From contig NC_080396.1 of the NCBI RefSeq assembly GCF_030265065.1, positions 49,403,501 to 49,467,500 on the forward strand: DNA of 64,000 nt, in the 5' to 3' direction. Both the position numbers and the translations under genes were made by a program. Every line of letters begins with the position of its first letter. Positions within the stretch are counted from its first letter, which is position 1. The notes under the pieces are model-generated. The model saw nothing but the letters and a program-made list of their open reading frames with translations, ran no database searches and had not been told where the DNA came from. Of this stretch, positions 1-30,095 are shown piece after piece. This DNA is from Corythoichthys intestinalis. Lineage: Eukaryota > Chordata > Actinopteri > Syngnathiformes > Syngnathidae.

Positions 1-430
1 CTAGTGTGTGCGCGCATTAGACAAGTTTGAAGCACAGCGCTCTTAATTTCATTCAGCTGTTCGTTGTCAAAGCAAGGTTGTTCGTAGCAGCAAAGTCGGT
101 AACAGTGTTTTGGCGGACTTCGTTGTAAATATCCGGCGTTGTGCCGAAAACTAGCCGCCCCGCGTGAAATGTCACTCCTGACGGGAGCGCCCACACGTCA
201 ACAACACCGGCGCGCCATAGATGGTCCACAGTCACTCCGGAGCACTGACGCGGCCGGTATACTTTGAACAATAGGATATAATGGGAAAGATTGGCTCCGG
301 CGCTAGTTTTTGCCGGACCCGGAACGAAGATGCATTTTGCGCAGTTGGTAACGAGGAATTCGAACTTTTAACAGCACGTCTGCCGCACGCGCGCACGCAC
401 ATGCACGTGAGGCGATAAATCACAGCGGAA
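1..430. promoter_or_regulatory. CpG-rich segment, candidate promoter or upstream exon
   Basis: This stretch has many CpG dinucleotides and GC-rich words, unlike the AT-rich sequence that follows. It could be the CpG island of magix, whose first coding exon at 4710 is preceded by a splice acceptor (ag at 4698-4699), so a non-coding exon must lie upstream. It could instead be the end of a gene to the left: a minus-strand frame of 72 codons (53-271) is open but matches nothing I recognise. No TATA box or clear transcription start can be pointed to. The promoter role is inference. Confidence 0.35.
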
Positions 431-642
431 AAATTACCGCCTTCATTTTTATTTATCGCGCGATAAATGGAATTATTGCAAATTGCGACAGGCTTAGTTG
501 AGAGTACAATGTATGTGTCTTTGTGTGTTTAAGTGTTTAGGTGAAAAAACAAACCAGCGTGTCAAAGTTCTATTTGAAGATGAGGTCTTAGTTTCGAGAG
601 AAGTCATTACAGCAGTCCACTGAGAAGATGTTGGTCCTTTAT

Positions 643-855
643 CAGGGGTCACCAACTCTGGTCCTCAAAGGCATCTAACCAGTCTGTTTTCTATGTCTCC
701 TTCCTCCAACACACCTCAATCAAATATTCAGGAACGCTATCAGGCTTCTGGAGAGCTTGCTGATGAGTTGATCATTTGAACCAGGTGTGTTCGAGGAGGG
801 AGACATGGAAAACGGACTAATAGGTGACCTCGAGGACCGGAGTTGGTGACCCCTG
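643..855. mobile_element. hAT-type MITE, 213 bp
   Basis: The element has inverted ends of about 24 bp: CAGGGGTCACCAACTCTGG at the left and its near-complement ending CCCCTG at the right. The flanking octamers tcctttat and tccgagat agree at 5 of 8 positions, as expected for an old 8-bp hAT duplication. A second family member with a perfect duplication is at 57311-57524. It encodes nothing. Confidence 0.7.
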
Positions 856-918
856 TCCGAGATAAAGTTTTTGGTCTTGAGAGAAGGTTCTCATAGCAAG
901 AAAACATTTTATTACCAG

Positions 919-1717
919 TAGGGGTGTGACAAAATATCGAAATGGTAATATATCGTGATACTTTGTATCACAAAAGGTTATCGATATGCTCCTGCCAAGA
1001 ATCGAGATATCGTTTTAAAAAGGTGTCAATGTTTAAAAAAATAAAAAGGAAACCAGTAAGTTGCTACCAAAATCTTCCACCATAATAGTGTCTCAGTTAA
1101 CTCTAAGGCTGCAGTGACAGTGCACAACGCCGGATCCATTTAGACTGGAAACGTTCGTTCATTCGAAACCAAAGCATTCACAGTCATTCTGTCCGATTTT
1201 CAGGGCATTTACAGGTCATTTCCTGTTGAGTTTGAGTCACCGCCTATTCATTTGGGTGATTCCTAGGTTACTTCCTGTTCTGTAACTCAAAATAAACAGA
1301 AAGTGGCCCGTAAAATACCCCAAAATCAACAGGAAGTAACTGAAAATCAACAGGTAAATGACCTTAAATAGCCCAAAATTATCTTATTGCCTGGCATTGG
1401 CTTCCACTGACGGCCATAGACATTCAATCCATTTGAAGAGGGAGGGATGGCAGCGAATGAATGAATGAATGTTCATTCGCTGCCACCCTCCCAGTTCAAA
1501 TGGATTGGAGGTCTACTAGTGATAAACTCATTCCAATTCACAGCAGAAGCTTGTTTTTGTTTTTCTGTTTATTAGTTGTTTGTAGAATATTCTAGAATGA
1601 TTTCCTGACCAATGTATCGATAATCGTTGTATCGCCATATCGTCAGATCATCGTTTTCGTGAGCTTTGTATCGCAAATCGTATCGTATCGTGAGGTACCA
1701 AGAGGTTCCCACTCCTA
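919..1717. mobile_element. Non-autonomous hAT element with 8-bp target duplication
   Basis: The ends are TAGGGGTG at the left and CACTCCTA at the right, inverted copies with one mismatch. The flanks are attaccag (911-918) and attcccag (1718-1725), an 8-bp duplication with one change. The subterminal parts are rich in TATCG-like words. The interior holds a copy of the TTAA-type palindromic repeat near 1385-1520. No transposase frame is present. A partial inverted copy lies at about 2695-3102 and a short internal-deletion copy at 39968-40187. Confidence 0.8.
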
Positions 1718-2694
1718 ATTCCCAGGTGAAGGCTCTAGTTTCAAGATAGGTTTGTAATCGTGAGATAATGTTCTAATTTTAAAGTTGTAGTTTTGAGAGG
1801 AATCGCAATTCACATAAAAAAAAAGTTCATTAAAAGATATTAGTCCATAGAAGTATGTATTCCTCTCAAGAAGCTTTTACTCCCAAGAGGATTAAGTTTT
1901 GATTTAAAAAAAAAAGTTCTATTATAAATGGGATGTTCCCATGCAAGATAAAATTCTGTTCGCAAGCGAAGATTCTAGACCCTACAAAAAGGTAGGCTAC
2001 TTGTCCCAGGGGAAGGTTTTAGTTACAAATTGCACGTTTTGAAAAATTGAACCAACCCACGGGAGAGAATAATGTTTCGAAAGACAGAAAACTCAAGTAA
2101 GGTTCTTGTCCTTATAGAGGAGATTCTACTTTCATGATAAGGTTTTATTCCCTGCAGAAAATGTGTGAGAGTGTAAAACTTTTATTAATTTTTACTACAT
2201 TTTATTGAAATTTGCAGTGCTTGTGTACCTCCAAACAATACAGTATATTTTAAAATGACTAAAGGAAATAACATTCTTCCTAAAACTATTGGAGCGTCAC
2301 TAGGAATACTGTCGGCAACTCGTTGCGTTTGATGCAACAACGCGACGTTCCCATTGGTGGGTTACTGACATCATGATTGAGTGTAGAGAAAAAGTAAAAA
2401 GTGAGCTAGACTTGCGTGCTTATTTACTGGAGCCGATTTCCGCTGCAAATATTTGCAAGTGGTACACTATGTGTGTATGCGCGAGTGCGTGTGTGGGGGG
2501 GGGTTGCGTCCGCGAGTTGTTGTGTGATTTGTGTGTGTTAAACGGAATTTAACTGTAGCTAAACTACAATCTTGGTCTTTGTGCATTTTTGGCCCATATA
2601 TGTACGTTTTTTTTCTGAAAATACTAAGGATGTAACCGTACATGTATTTGTATTGAACCGTTTCGGTACGTGGTGCTCGGTTCGGAATGGATAT

Positions 2695-3102
2695 CCACTT
2701 GAACTTGAACGGATTGAACGTCTATGGCCGTCAGTGGCAGCCAATGCCAGGCAATGAGGTAATTTTGGGCCATTTAAGGTCATTTACCTGTTGATTTTCA
2801 GTTACTTCCTGTTGATTTTGGGGTATTTTATGGGTCACTTCCTGTTTATTTTGTGTTACAGAACAGGAAGTGACCTGGGAATGAATGAACGAACGTTGCC
2901 AGTCAATGCATGCTTAGAGTTAGCTGAGACACTATTATGGTGGAAGATTTTGTAAGCAACTTGATGGTTCTTTTTTTTTTTTTTTTTTAACATTGACACC
3001 TTTTAAAACAATATCTCGATTCTTGACAGGAGCATATTGATAACCTTTTGGGATACAAAGTATCACGATATATCACCATTTTGATATTTTGTCACACCCC
3101 TA
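2695..3102. mobile_element. Partial inverted copy of the 919-1717 hAT element
   Basis: Read on the other strand, this segment repeats the left part of the 919-1717 element, including its aggtcatttacctgttgatt block and the terminal TATCG-rich sequence, and it ends CACCCCTA at 3102. The opposite end is missing or replaced near 2630-2700 by another repeat rich in GTAC words. A run of T at 2971-2988 interrupts it. No target duplication can be assigned. Confidence 0.6.
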
Positions 3103-3435
3103 CTTACAACTACAAGAAATTTAGGGATTTCATTATCTCCAGTCCATATATTTTATCAAAACGATCAGAGAATCTGACAAAATCACTGCATGTAAGCGGC
3201 AAGGCCGAAAAAACATCCTGAATTGTAAGATTCTAGTCCCAAACTAAGGTTCCAAAGAAGGTTCTGATTTGAGGAAATGTTCTCATCACAATGGAAGATT
3301 CAACTCCACAAGATGTTTGTAGTCTGGAGGGAAGGTACTTGTCCCCTGAGCGGGTTTTTCTCCAGAAGAAGGATCCCGCCTTCTGATGAAAGAGGTTGTA
3401 GTTTTGAGAAAGGGATTTTCTTTCAAAAGCTTTTA

Positions 3436-4450
3436 CCGTATTTTTCGGACTATAAGTCGCGTTTTTTTTTTTTTTTTTCATAGTTTGGCAGAGGGTGCGT
3501 CTTATACTCCGGAGCGACTTATTTTCGATATGGAGCAGCTATAGGAGTGAAAAACAAACAAAAGACAGGGGAACTGAAAAGCAAACAACTGCAGTAGGAG
3601 TGGGATATGGAAAGGATTCAAAATGTTTGTTGAAAATGCTATACGGAAACCTGTGTCGGCTTCGCTGAATGTAAACGAATGTGGCGCTTTGGTCTCATAC
3701 GAGAAATATATTTAACAAACTTCTCCGGCGTTATTTGGTTGTTCAAATGCATTTATAATGATCATAAAAATGTGTAGACTATTTAAATGGATTTTTTTCT
3801 GTCAACTCGAGGAGATTAAAATAAATGTTCAATCCACTATCCGCCTGTTAGAACAGACACGCAAATATAAAAGATATAAATGTTTATTGAATATCCATCT
3901 TATAGTCTTGTTTAACTGGGAGAATTTGTTACAAAAGACAGGCTTTAATTTGTTATCATTATGCATATATGCACCGGCATCGTCACAGAAGTGATCACAC
4001 AAAACGCAACCACGCATCGCATCCCCGCATTTCCTCCTTCTCCTGAGTCCTCACAAATAAAACATAAAATTTAGGTTTTTTTGGTGCTCGTGCCCACAAA
4101 TAAAACATAAAATTTTGTTGTTTTCGGGCTCGGGCAAGCAAATCAAGTTAATTGATCGGGCTTGGGTCGAGTCGGGCTCTAATACCCGCGGGCTAATCGG
4201 ATCGGGCTGGATTTTTTTGGGCACGGTCTAACTTCTGGCGTCATGTAATGTTAGCATACCGTGCACCTATTCTGCCTGTTGTTCTCTATTGTATTTTAAA
4301 TTGCCTTTCAAGATGAAATGTCTGTTCTTGGTGTTGGATTCTGTCAAATAAATTTCCCCCAAAAAATGCGACTTATATTTCCTTTTCATTGCGCATTTTT
4401 CGGCTGGTGCGACTTATACTCAGATGCGACGTATAGTCCGAAAAATACGG
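3436..4450. mobile_element. Tc1/mariner-like MITE flanked by TA
   Basis: The ends are CCGTATTTTTCGGACTATAA at the left and its complement ending AAAAATACGG at the right. TA dinucleotides lie immediately outside (3434-3435 and 4451-4452), the insertion signature of the Tc1/mariner superfamily. The inverted ends reach about 25 bp and extend into GTCGC. The 1-kb interior has no transposase. Two further composite elements in the window (about 51731-52790 and 60290-62430) carry related ends. Confidence 0.75.
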
Positions 4451-4709
4451 TAATCCAAAGAGGAAAAAAAGTTGGTACTGGTCCCAATCTAGTCTTGAGA
4501 AAAGATTTTCATCAGTTTTTATGTCTCAAAAAAAGGTTCTGAGGGCGGGTGAAGATAGAATTCTCCTGTGAACACTCTAGTCTTAAGAGAAGATTGTCTC
4601 GGAAAAGGTTTTTGTCCCTGGAAAAACACGATAGATAGCCAGATAGATGAGCAGGTGTGACTTCCATATAAATGATATTTACTGACTTTATGTTTTTAGC
4701 TCGGCCGCA

Positions 4710-24200
<19,491 letters not shown>

Positions 24201-27200
24201 CTGAACATTAACTGGCAGGTTACGCCTATTTTGGAGGGTATCTTAAAAGGGCTTTTATTTTTAAAAGACCGGCCTTTCCTGCATGTGAACATACAGTACA
24301 GTGCTTGTGGTCGAAGGGGGAGGTGCAAAAGAGGCGTGGCCAAACAAAACAAGTATGCAAAATTGCAAATAACAGAACTCTTAAACATGACACGTCCTGA
24401 TATTAAAGCATGTCAATCATTTTTATTTTTTTAACCTGAAAGGACCTTAGTGAATTATTCAAATAAGGATTATAGGGTATTAGAAATGAATTGCTTGCTC
24501 GTAATGAAAATACCTTTAGAATTTCTGATGAGCCATATAAACACACAGCAGTGTGTGCGTGTGTGTAGATCGAATGTTTTTTTTTTTTGAGTGGGCCTTG
24601 CGTATTTTCTCTATGAGTGTCGTGTGTGTGTAGATCTGTATGATTGTATATTGTTGGATTTCTTGTGTGATGAGCGGATGTTTGAGTTTGTTGATTTTGT
24701 GTACGCATGTGGATTGTATGTATGTATATATGTATGTATGTGTGTATTTCTGCAGATAATTGATTTTGTGTCGAATTTATGGAGGAGGGGTATGGATTGT
24801 GTGTTTGTTTATGGTGTGTGTTTTTTTTTTGTGTGTGTGCCTGGGTGTGCGCGTGTAAGGACTCTAGTGTAATTACATGACATGATATGATTATAGAGTA
24901 ATAGAGAGTGATTGCTTACTAGTAATGAACACCTGCTTGTGATAAGCCATACACACACGCACACACACAATTCTGCTGGCTGTCAGTCTTATCCTCGCTA
25001 TGGCAACACAGCCCAATGAGCAGATTGTTACTTAAGCAGTGTTTCCCAACTTTTATTGTGCCGCAGTGGATAGTTTACATTGGACACTTGTCACAAAATG
25101 TATATGTACTGAATTATGTTTTAATTCCAATTTATCCAGAAATTGATATCCTGTTGGTGTGGGTTCCCAACTTATCCTGTTACACACAAAGAGCTTTTGC
25201 CATCTAGTGAAAAAGCATTTAATTGCTGTCGCTATATCATTTGCTTAGATGCAGAACTCTCACACCCTACACCACACATTGCATTTCTTGCACCTCTACA
25301 AATATACCGTGGCCATTGTCATAATGTAAAAATAAAATTGACACCCAAATTTAAGAAAGTAAGATTAAAAAATAATAATAAATACATTTTATTTATGATG
25401 CAAATTCGCAACAATAGGCATCAAGGGTTTAAGTCGCCAGATTTTAAAAGTTCCATTTACATTTGCTGCGCAATATTTTGTTGGACTGCCTTATTTTTGA
25501 TTAGCCATTCAAGACATTTGAAAATCAGTTAAAAATGAATATAGCCATTTCAAAGGACACCCTCCATAGAATTCCATGTGACATTTATAGAATTGCCTCA
25601 TAGGGCTGACAAGTAACAACGATTGTTGTCATTACCCACCATAGTCTAAGGAGAATAATAGCTAGCTAGCAAGCTTTGAGTTTAAATGCCCTGCACGTCT
25701 CATTTCCACGCCATTAAAGTAAAAAGACGTTCACAACATATTGATAACCCACTAACATTACACAACTAATGGTAGTTTATTTATGTATAATTTGTCAGTG
25801 TTGCTAATCTGAGTAAACTGTTGATAGCGTTAGGCTAACTTTAAGAGCTGCATGCTATTTACAGCTAGCTACAAATCAAAGATGAACTTGTTGAAATATT
25901 TCGCTTTTAAGACAAAGGCAAGATGAAACTAATTACTATCAATCACTAGCTTTTTCCTGACTCAGGGCTCAAAATTACACTGATATTGGTGGGTGTCTGA
26001 GCCATTTATTTTCCCCGTCTACATACATGTTAATATTTCTGTTCAATAAATATATCATTTTAAAATAAATTATAATTACAGTATTTTATACAAACCTCAA
26101 TATTTATTTACATATGTATTTATAAAATAAATACATTCGAAATATTTTAAAATGTATTAATTCAATTTTATTTTGAGCACTGCTGCAGAAAAATATCCTA
26201 AAGGAAACACTACACCTACATGCATACATTGTTACTCTAAACAATTTTCAAAAGTTGAGAACCCAGTAGAAGTGTGGATAGATAAACAAAGATACATTAT
26301 TTGGAGCTAATACATTTTGGACATTTTAGTGAAATAGTATAATTTTCCGCAAACAGTAGTTGAGAATCACTGTTCTACAGCAACAAGCAAGCTCTGATGT
26401 CCCACGGCTGTGCGTGCTAACTAAAGTGCCTCCTTTACTTCAGCTTTCACCCAGCAAGAAGGCAACGAGGTTGCTGGCAAACTACCTGTCAGAAACCCTC
26501 CCATACCCCAGGAGTCCGTTGTCCACTTCCTGTCTTTAATGCCAATTTATGGACTGTTTCAAAAAATTATTAAACATTATTATGAAAGTATTTGAATGTT
26601 TTTGAGGTGTCATATGGGGGGAAGTTACCATTAAATCCAAGAACATAGTAATGCTAGAAACATCTGACTCAGAATGAGCACTCATAGAGATTTCCATTGG
26701 ACTTTAACATGCAGCATATGCACAGGACATTCTAGACAACCTAATTTTTCCCAAAAATGTCACATTTAACACTTAGGTTTGACAATCGGCATGCTAATGT
26801 CATTCATGCTTAATTAGGTTTTAAGTACCGTAAAAATAAGTTCTCTAAGTAACTTATTATTTTAAGTATTCATAACTCATTTTACCAGGTTAATATTGTA
26901 AACCTTTGTACAATTTTGAGTTTTAACACCTTGGCAGCAGTTCAAGTTACTTGAAATATTGAGTTTCAACTACGTAAGGATGCAAGTATGCAAGTCTTCT
27001 GATAATGGCTAAAAACAAAAAATGACACTGCTTACAAGCGCAGACACTGTGTAACGAACGTAACGTCAGTCACGCCATGTGGGTGCAGCAGATAAACGCT
27101 GAAACAGGTTAACAAATAGCTAAGAAAATAGGCACACTCTATAATTTCTGTACCTGTTCAATGTGTCGATTTCTTTCTCCTTCTGAAACTCAGATGAAGC

Positions 27201-27880
27201 CTTCTTCACTTTCTCAGTCCATTAAAGGTTCTTTTCCAATAGCCCCACATACTACAGTGAGTAGCCAAGAGAATCTGAGACTCACATATGATCGGCTAAA
27301 ATAGTACCGGCACTTAAAAATGTTAGACAACAGCTATTTCGCCTACATCCGGGAAACATTAGCCTTTATTTACATTTTTCCTACAATTTCACATCGAAAA
27401 ATTTTAATTCTGTCTTTTCACGTTCTCAAACAAGATTTTTTTCTGCCTGGATACACATGATCACGGTCTTGTCTATCCCTTTAAAATATTGAATTTTAAC
27501 CGATAACTTGTTTTTTTAGTTTCCCATCAAAAGTGATTCGTTATTTTGGGTAGTCCTAACACATTTTATTTAATCATTCATCTTCTTTACCACTATCATC
27601 ACAAGTGTCACGGGGTTGGTGGATCCTATCCCATCTAACTATGGGTAGGAGGCGGGATACACCCTGAACTGGTTGATAGCCAATTGGAACTCATTTTATC
27701 AGTATTGTAAACTTAAAATTTTGAGTTCAAAGTACTTCAGTGAAGTCCAGTTTACTTAAAATGTTTGATTTTAACCAATAACTTGTTTTTAGTTTTTGAA
27801 TTAAAATGTGAAAATTCAACTGAAATTGGTTCAATTGAAATTTACAGTGCATTTTCACCTTAACAAAGGTCATCCACCAA
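24201..27880. other. Intergenic region between the 3' ends of magix and cdk20
   Basis: This holds the 3' UTRs of two convergent genes. The 24540-24870 part is TG-rich simple sequence. A probable hAT element lies at 25037-26372 and a fish interspersed repeat at 27570-27700. The remainder is AT-rich, with repeated words around AATAACTTGTTTTTAG (near 27500 and 27778) that suggest another old repeat. A TTTATT word at 27565-27570 could be the cdk20 polyadenylation signal on the minus strand, about 310 bp past the stop. No gene is seen. Confidence 0.5.
25037..26372. mobile_element. Probable old hAT element
   Basis: The left end is CAGTGTTTCCCAACTTTTAT and the right end complements it loosely as GTAGTTGAGAATCACTG. 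This is the typical end of a hAT-Charlie-like family. The flanking octamers tacttaag and ttctacag agree at 5 of 8 positions, so the insertion is old or the border slightly off. No coding frame resembles a transposase. Confidence 0.5.
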
Positions 27881-30095
27881 TCACAGGCAGGAGGCGTGTC
27901 GACGCAGCAGTGAAGGCTGAACCACACTGTTCTTCAGGGGGAGATCCACCGAGAAGTCGCCAGGCGCCGCCTGCAGTCGCGGGTGGAAGTGGTGCCCGCC
28001 ACCCCTCTGAGGGATGGGCAGTTCCGAGTGGTGGGCAGGAAGCGGCGGGTAGAAGAAGTACGGATGGAGGAGAGCCTGCGGCGATCCATCACTCAAGGAG
28101 TTAATCTATGAAAGTGATATAGGGGGCCAGAACCACTCCTCTCTCACCTTCTGGGCGGGGCATCGTCGCTTGGAAGAGTAAACCAGGAATTTGTAGAGCA
28201 GGCTGATACCGTGGGGGGAGGAGTCTGGGACAACCACCTCCAATGGAATGGCAGGATTCTCCTTAAAGGTGATTTTATTATAATCCGGCAACTCTGCCAT
28301 CTCCTGCCGTTACAGAATGAAATGCTAAATACGCTTCTTGCTAAAAGGGTGTGAATGTTTACTGTCGGTGCATCATGTGTATTTTATGTCTTGTGTGATT
28401 TGGGGTTTGTGCGTCTGTGTGGAATTAGTGTGTGCCTCTTGTGTGTTTGTATGTGTGTGTGCTAATTATTTGGATGTGTAAGCATAAGCATCTGTGTATT
28501 GTTTGTATGATTAGTGTTTCGATGTGTATTGTTTGTATGTGTATAGCGTATGTTTGTGGATTGTGTGTGTATATACTGTATGTGTCTCACAGGCCAGGTG
28601 TCACACGTGGGCGTGCCGAGCACCCTGAGGACACAACACAGCTGCTCGATGTCATTCTCGCCAGGAAACAGAGGAGATGAGTTCAGCAGCTCCCCAAAAA
28701 TACAACCTACTGCCCTGCAACGCACAAAAACAAACATCCACAAACTCAGTCATAGGTGAAAGTGTTGTACGATCATACATGCGACTTGAGTTAATGCAGC
28801 CAATCAGAGCTTGAGAGTAAACTGTGGTTACCATCAGATATTGTTTTTCATTTCTAAGAGGCCTCATCAAGGTCTGCCATATCAAATATGAGAGTTGTGA
28901 ATAATACATATAAAAAAATCTAATTCAAGTCTCATGAAGCAGATAGTGTAAATCCAACCATTCTTACCAAAGGTCGACCCCTTCGTCATATTTTCTGGCT
29001 CCGTACAGCAACTCAGGAGCACGATACCACCTGGATACACACAAAATTGTATAATTGTGTATAAAAACAACAACAACAAAAAAGGGGGACATGGCAACTG
29101 AAATCGCCAGAGCAGCAAGGGTATCACCTGGTGGCCACCTGATGGCTATAGAGACGCTCTTCCCGCTGACTGAGCAGGCGAGCAAGACCGAAATCAGCGA
29201 TTTTAAGGTGCCCTGATGAGCTGATGAGGAGGTTGGCAGGCTTCAGGTCCTGGAGGAAGACATGTTATTATTATTGTGGGTGACATATGAGACAACAGAC
29301 CACAGAGGAAGACTACGGCTGGACAATTAATCAAGTTCAACAATTCATATGAGTTAATTATGGTAACAAAGCAAAGAGTTTATTTAAAGACCATAAATCG
29401 TCCAATTCCAGTAGGTGTCTTGTGCATTTTTGGGACAAACTGACAGTACAGACAGTGCTCACCCTGTGCATAATGTTGTTTTGATGCAGGAAGGCTACGC
29501 CCTTCAGCAGCATTAGCATGTACCCTTTGACCTGTGCTGGGGTCAGAGGCTGCCGGGAGTCTCGGATGACCTCTGAGAGGTCGGAAAGCATGAAGTCAAA
29601 TACCAGGACAAAGCCGGTGCCGTGTGGGAAGACATCTTTCAGCCTCACCACCTGAGGAATTCCAATGTGAGTTTATGACATATGAACACATCGTTGTTAG
29701 GTGTTGTCGTTGTAACTGCTTTGCATTTGAGGTGTGCCATTAACTCGGTGACTGCCACTGACGACTCTAGAATTCAAATATATTTGACTTGTGAGAGGAC
29801 TGAAGTCTGAAATTTGGCGTTGACTCACGTGCTGATTGTCCTCAATTTCCTGAAGGGCCTTGATCTCCCGCAGGGCTTGATTGGGAATGGCGTCCTCCAA
29901 ACGCCTGAGAGCAACCTTCTTCAGCGCCACTGTTTCGCCCGTCTGCTTGACATTATTACTTTGTTATTTTGGCATTTCAACCAGTCCACAAAGCGATGCG
30001 AAGTGTTTTGTTCATATCACCTCCACATGTTTAGCCTTGAACACGATTCCATGAGCTCCTTCTCCAATGCGACCCAGAATGCTGTACTGCTCCAT
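27881..30095 (-). CDS. cdk20: Cyclin-dependent kinase 20 (cell cycle-related kinase)
   Basis: Eight exons in transcript order: 30095-30021, 29942-29829, 29651-29463, 29249-29128, 29030-28968, 28714-28591, 28303-28148, 28075-27881. All have GT-AG borders and agreeing phases, totalling 1038 bp (345 aa), against 346 aa in human as I recall. The start [19 protein letters not shown] gives the glycine loop. The catalytic set follows: VALKK lysine, [10 protein letters not shown] loop, DFGLAR, and the activation segment [19 protein letters not shown] with its threonine. The C-terminal part has [12 protein letters not shown] and [14 protein letters not shown], typical of CDK20. CDK20 is a CMGC serine/threonine kinase acting upstream of ICK/MAK-type kinases in cilium length control and cell-cycle entry. 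The last 10 residues differ from mammals. Confidence 0.97.
29652..29828 (-). other. cdk20 intron 2 with a repeat fragment
   Basis: This short intron holds a worn piece of the TTAA-type palindromic repeat (about 29741-29800: ATTAACTCGGTGACTGCC and neighbouring words). The intron is otherwise plain. Confidence 0.45.

Larger units (their letters stand above)
540..4640. repeat. Decayed minisatellite-like region split by transposons
   Basis: Outside the transposons, this stretch repeats a loose motif of the form TTCTAGTCTTGAGAAAAGG at irregular spacing of about 30-60 bp (for example near 575, 870, 1735, 1790, 3230, 3400, 4485 and 4575). The copies are strongly diverged, so this is an old array rather than an active satellite. 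hAT-like elements at 643-855, 919-1717 and about 2695-3102 and a mariner-like element at 3436-4450 interrupt it. No gene is visible in these 4 kb. Confidence 0.45.

Noticed and set aside
28432-28680. Cysteine- and valine-rich open frame opposite cdk20
   Set aside because: It is produced by TG-rich simple sequence in a cdk20 intron and runs antisense across a verified exon.
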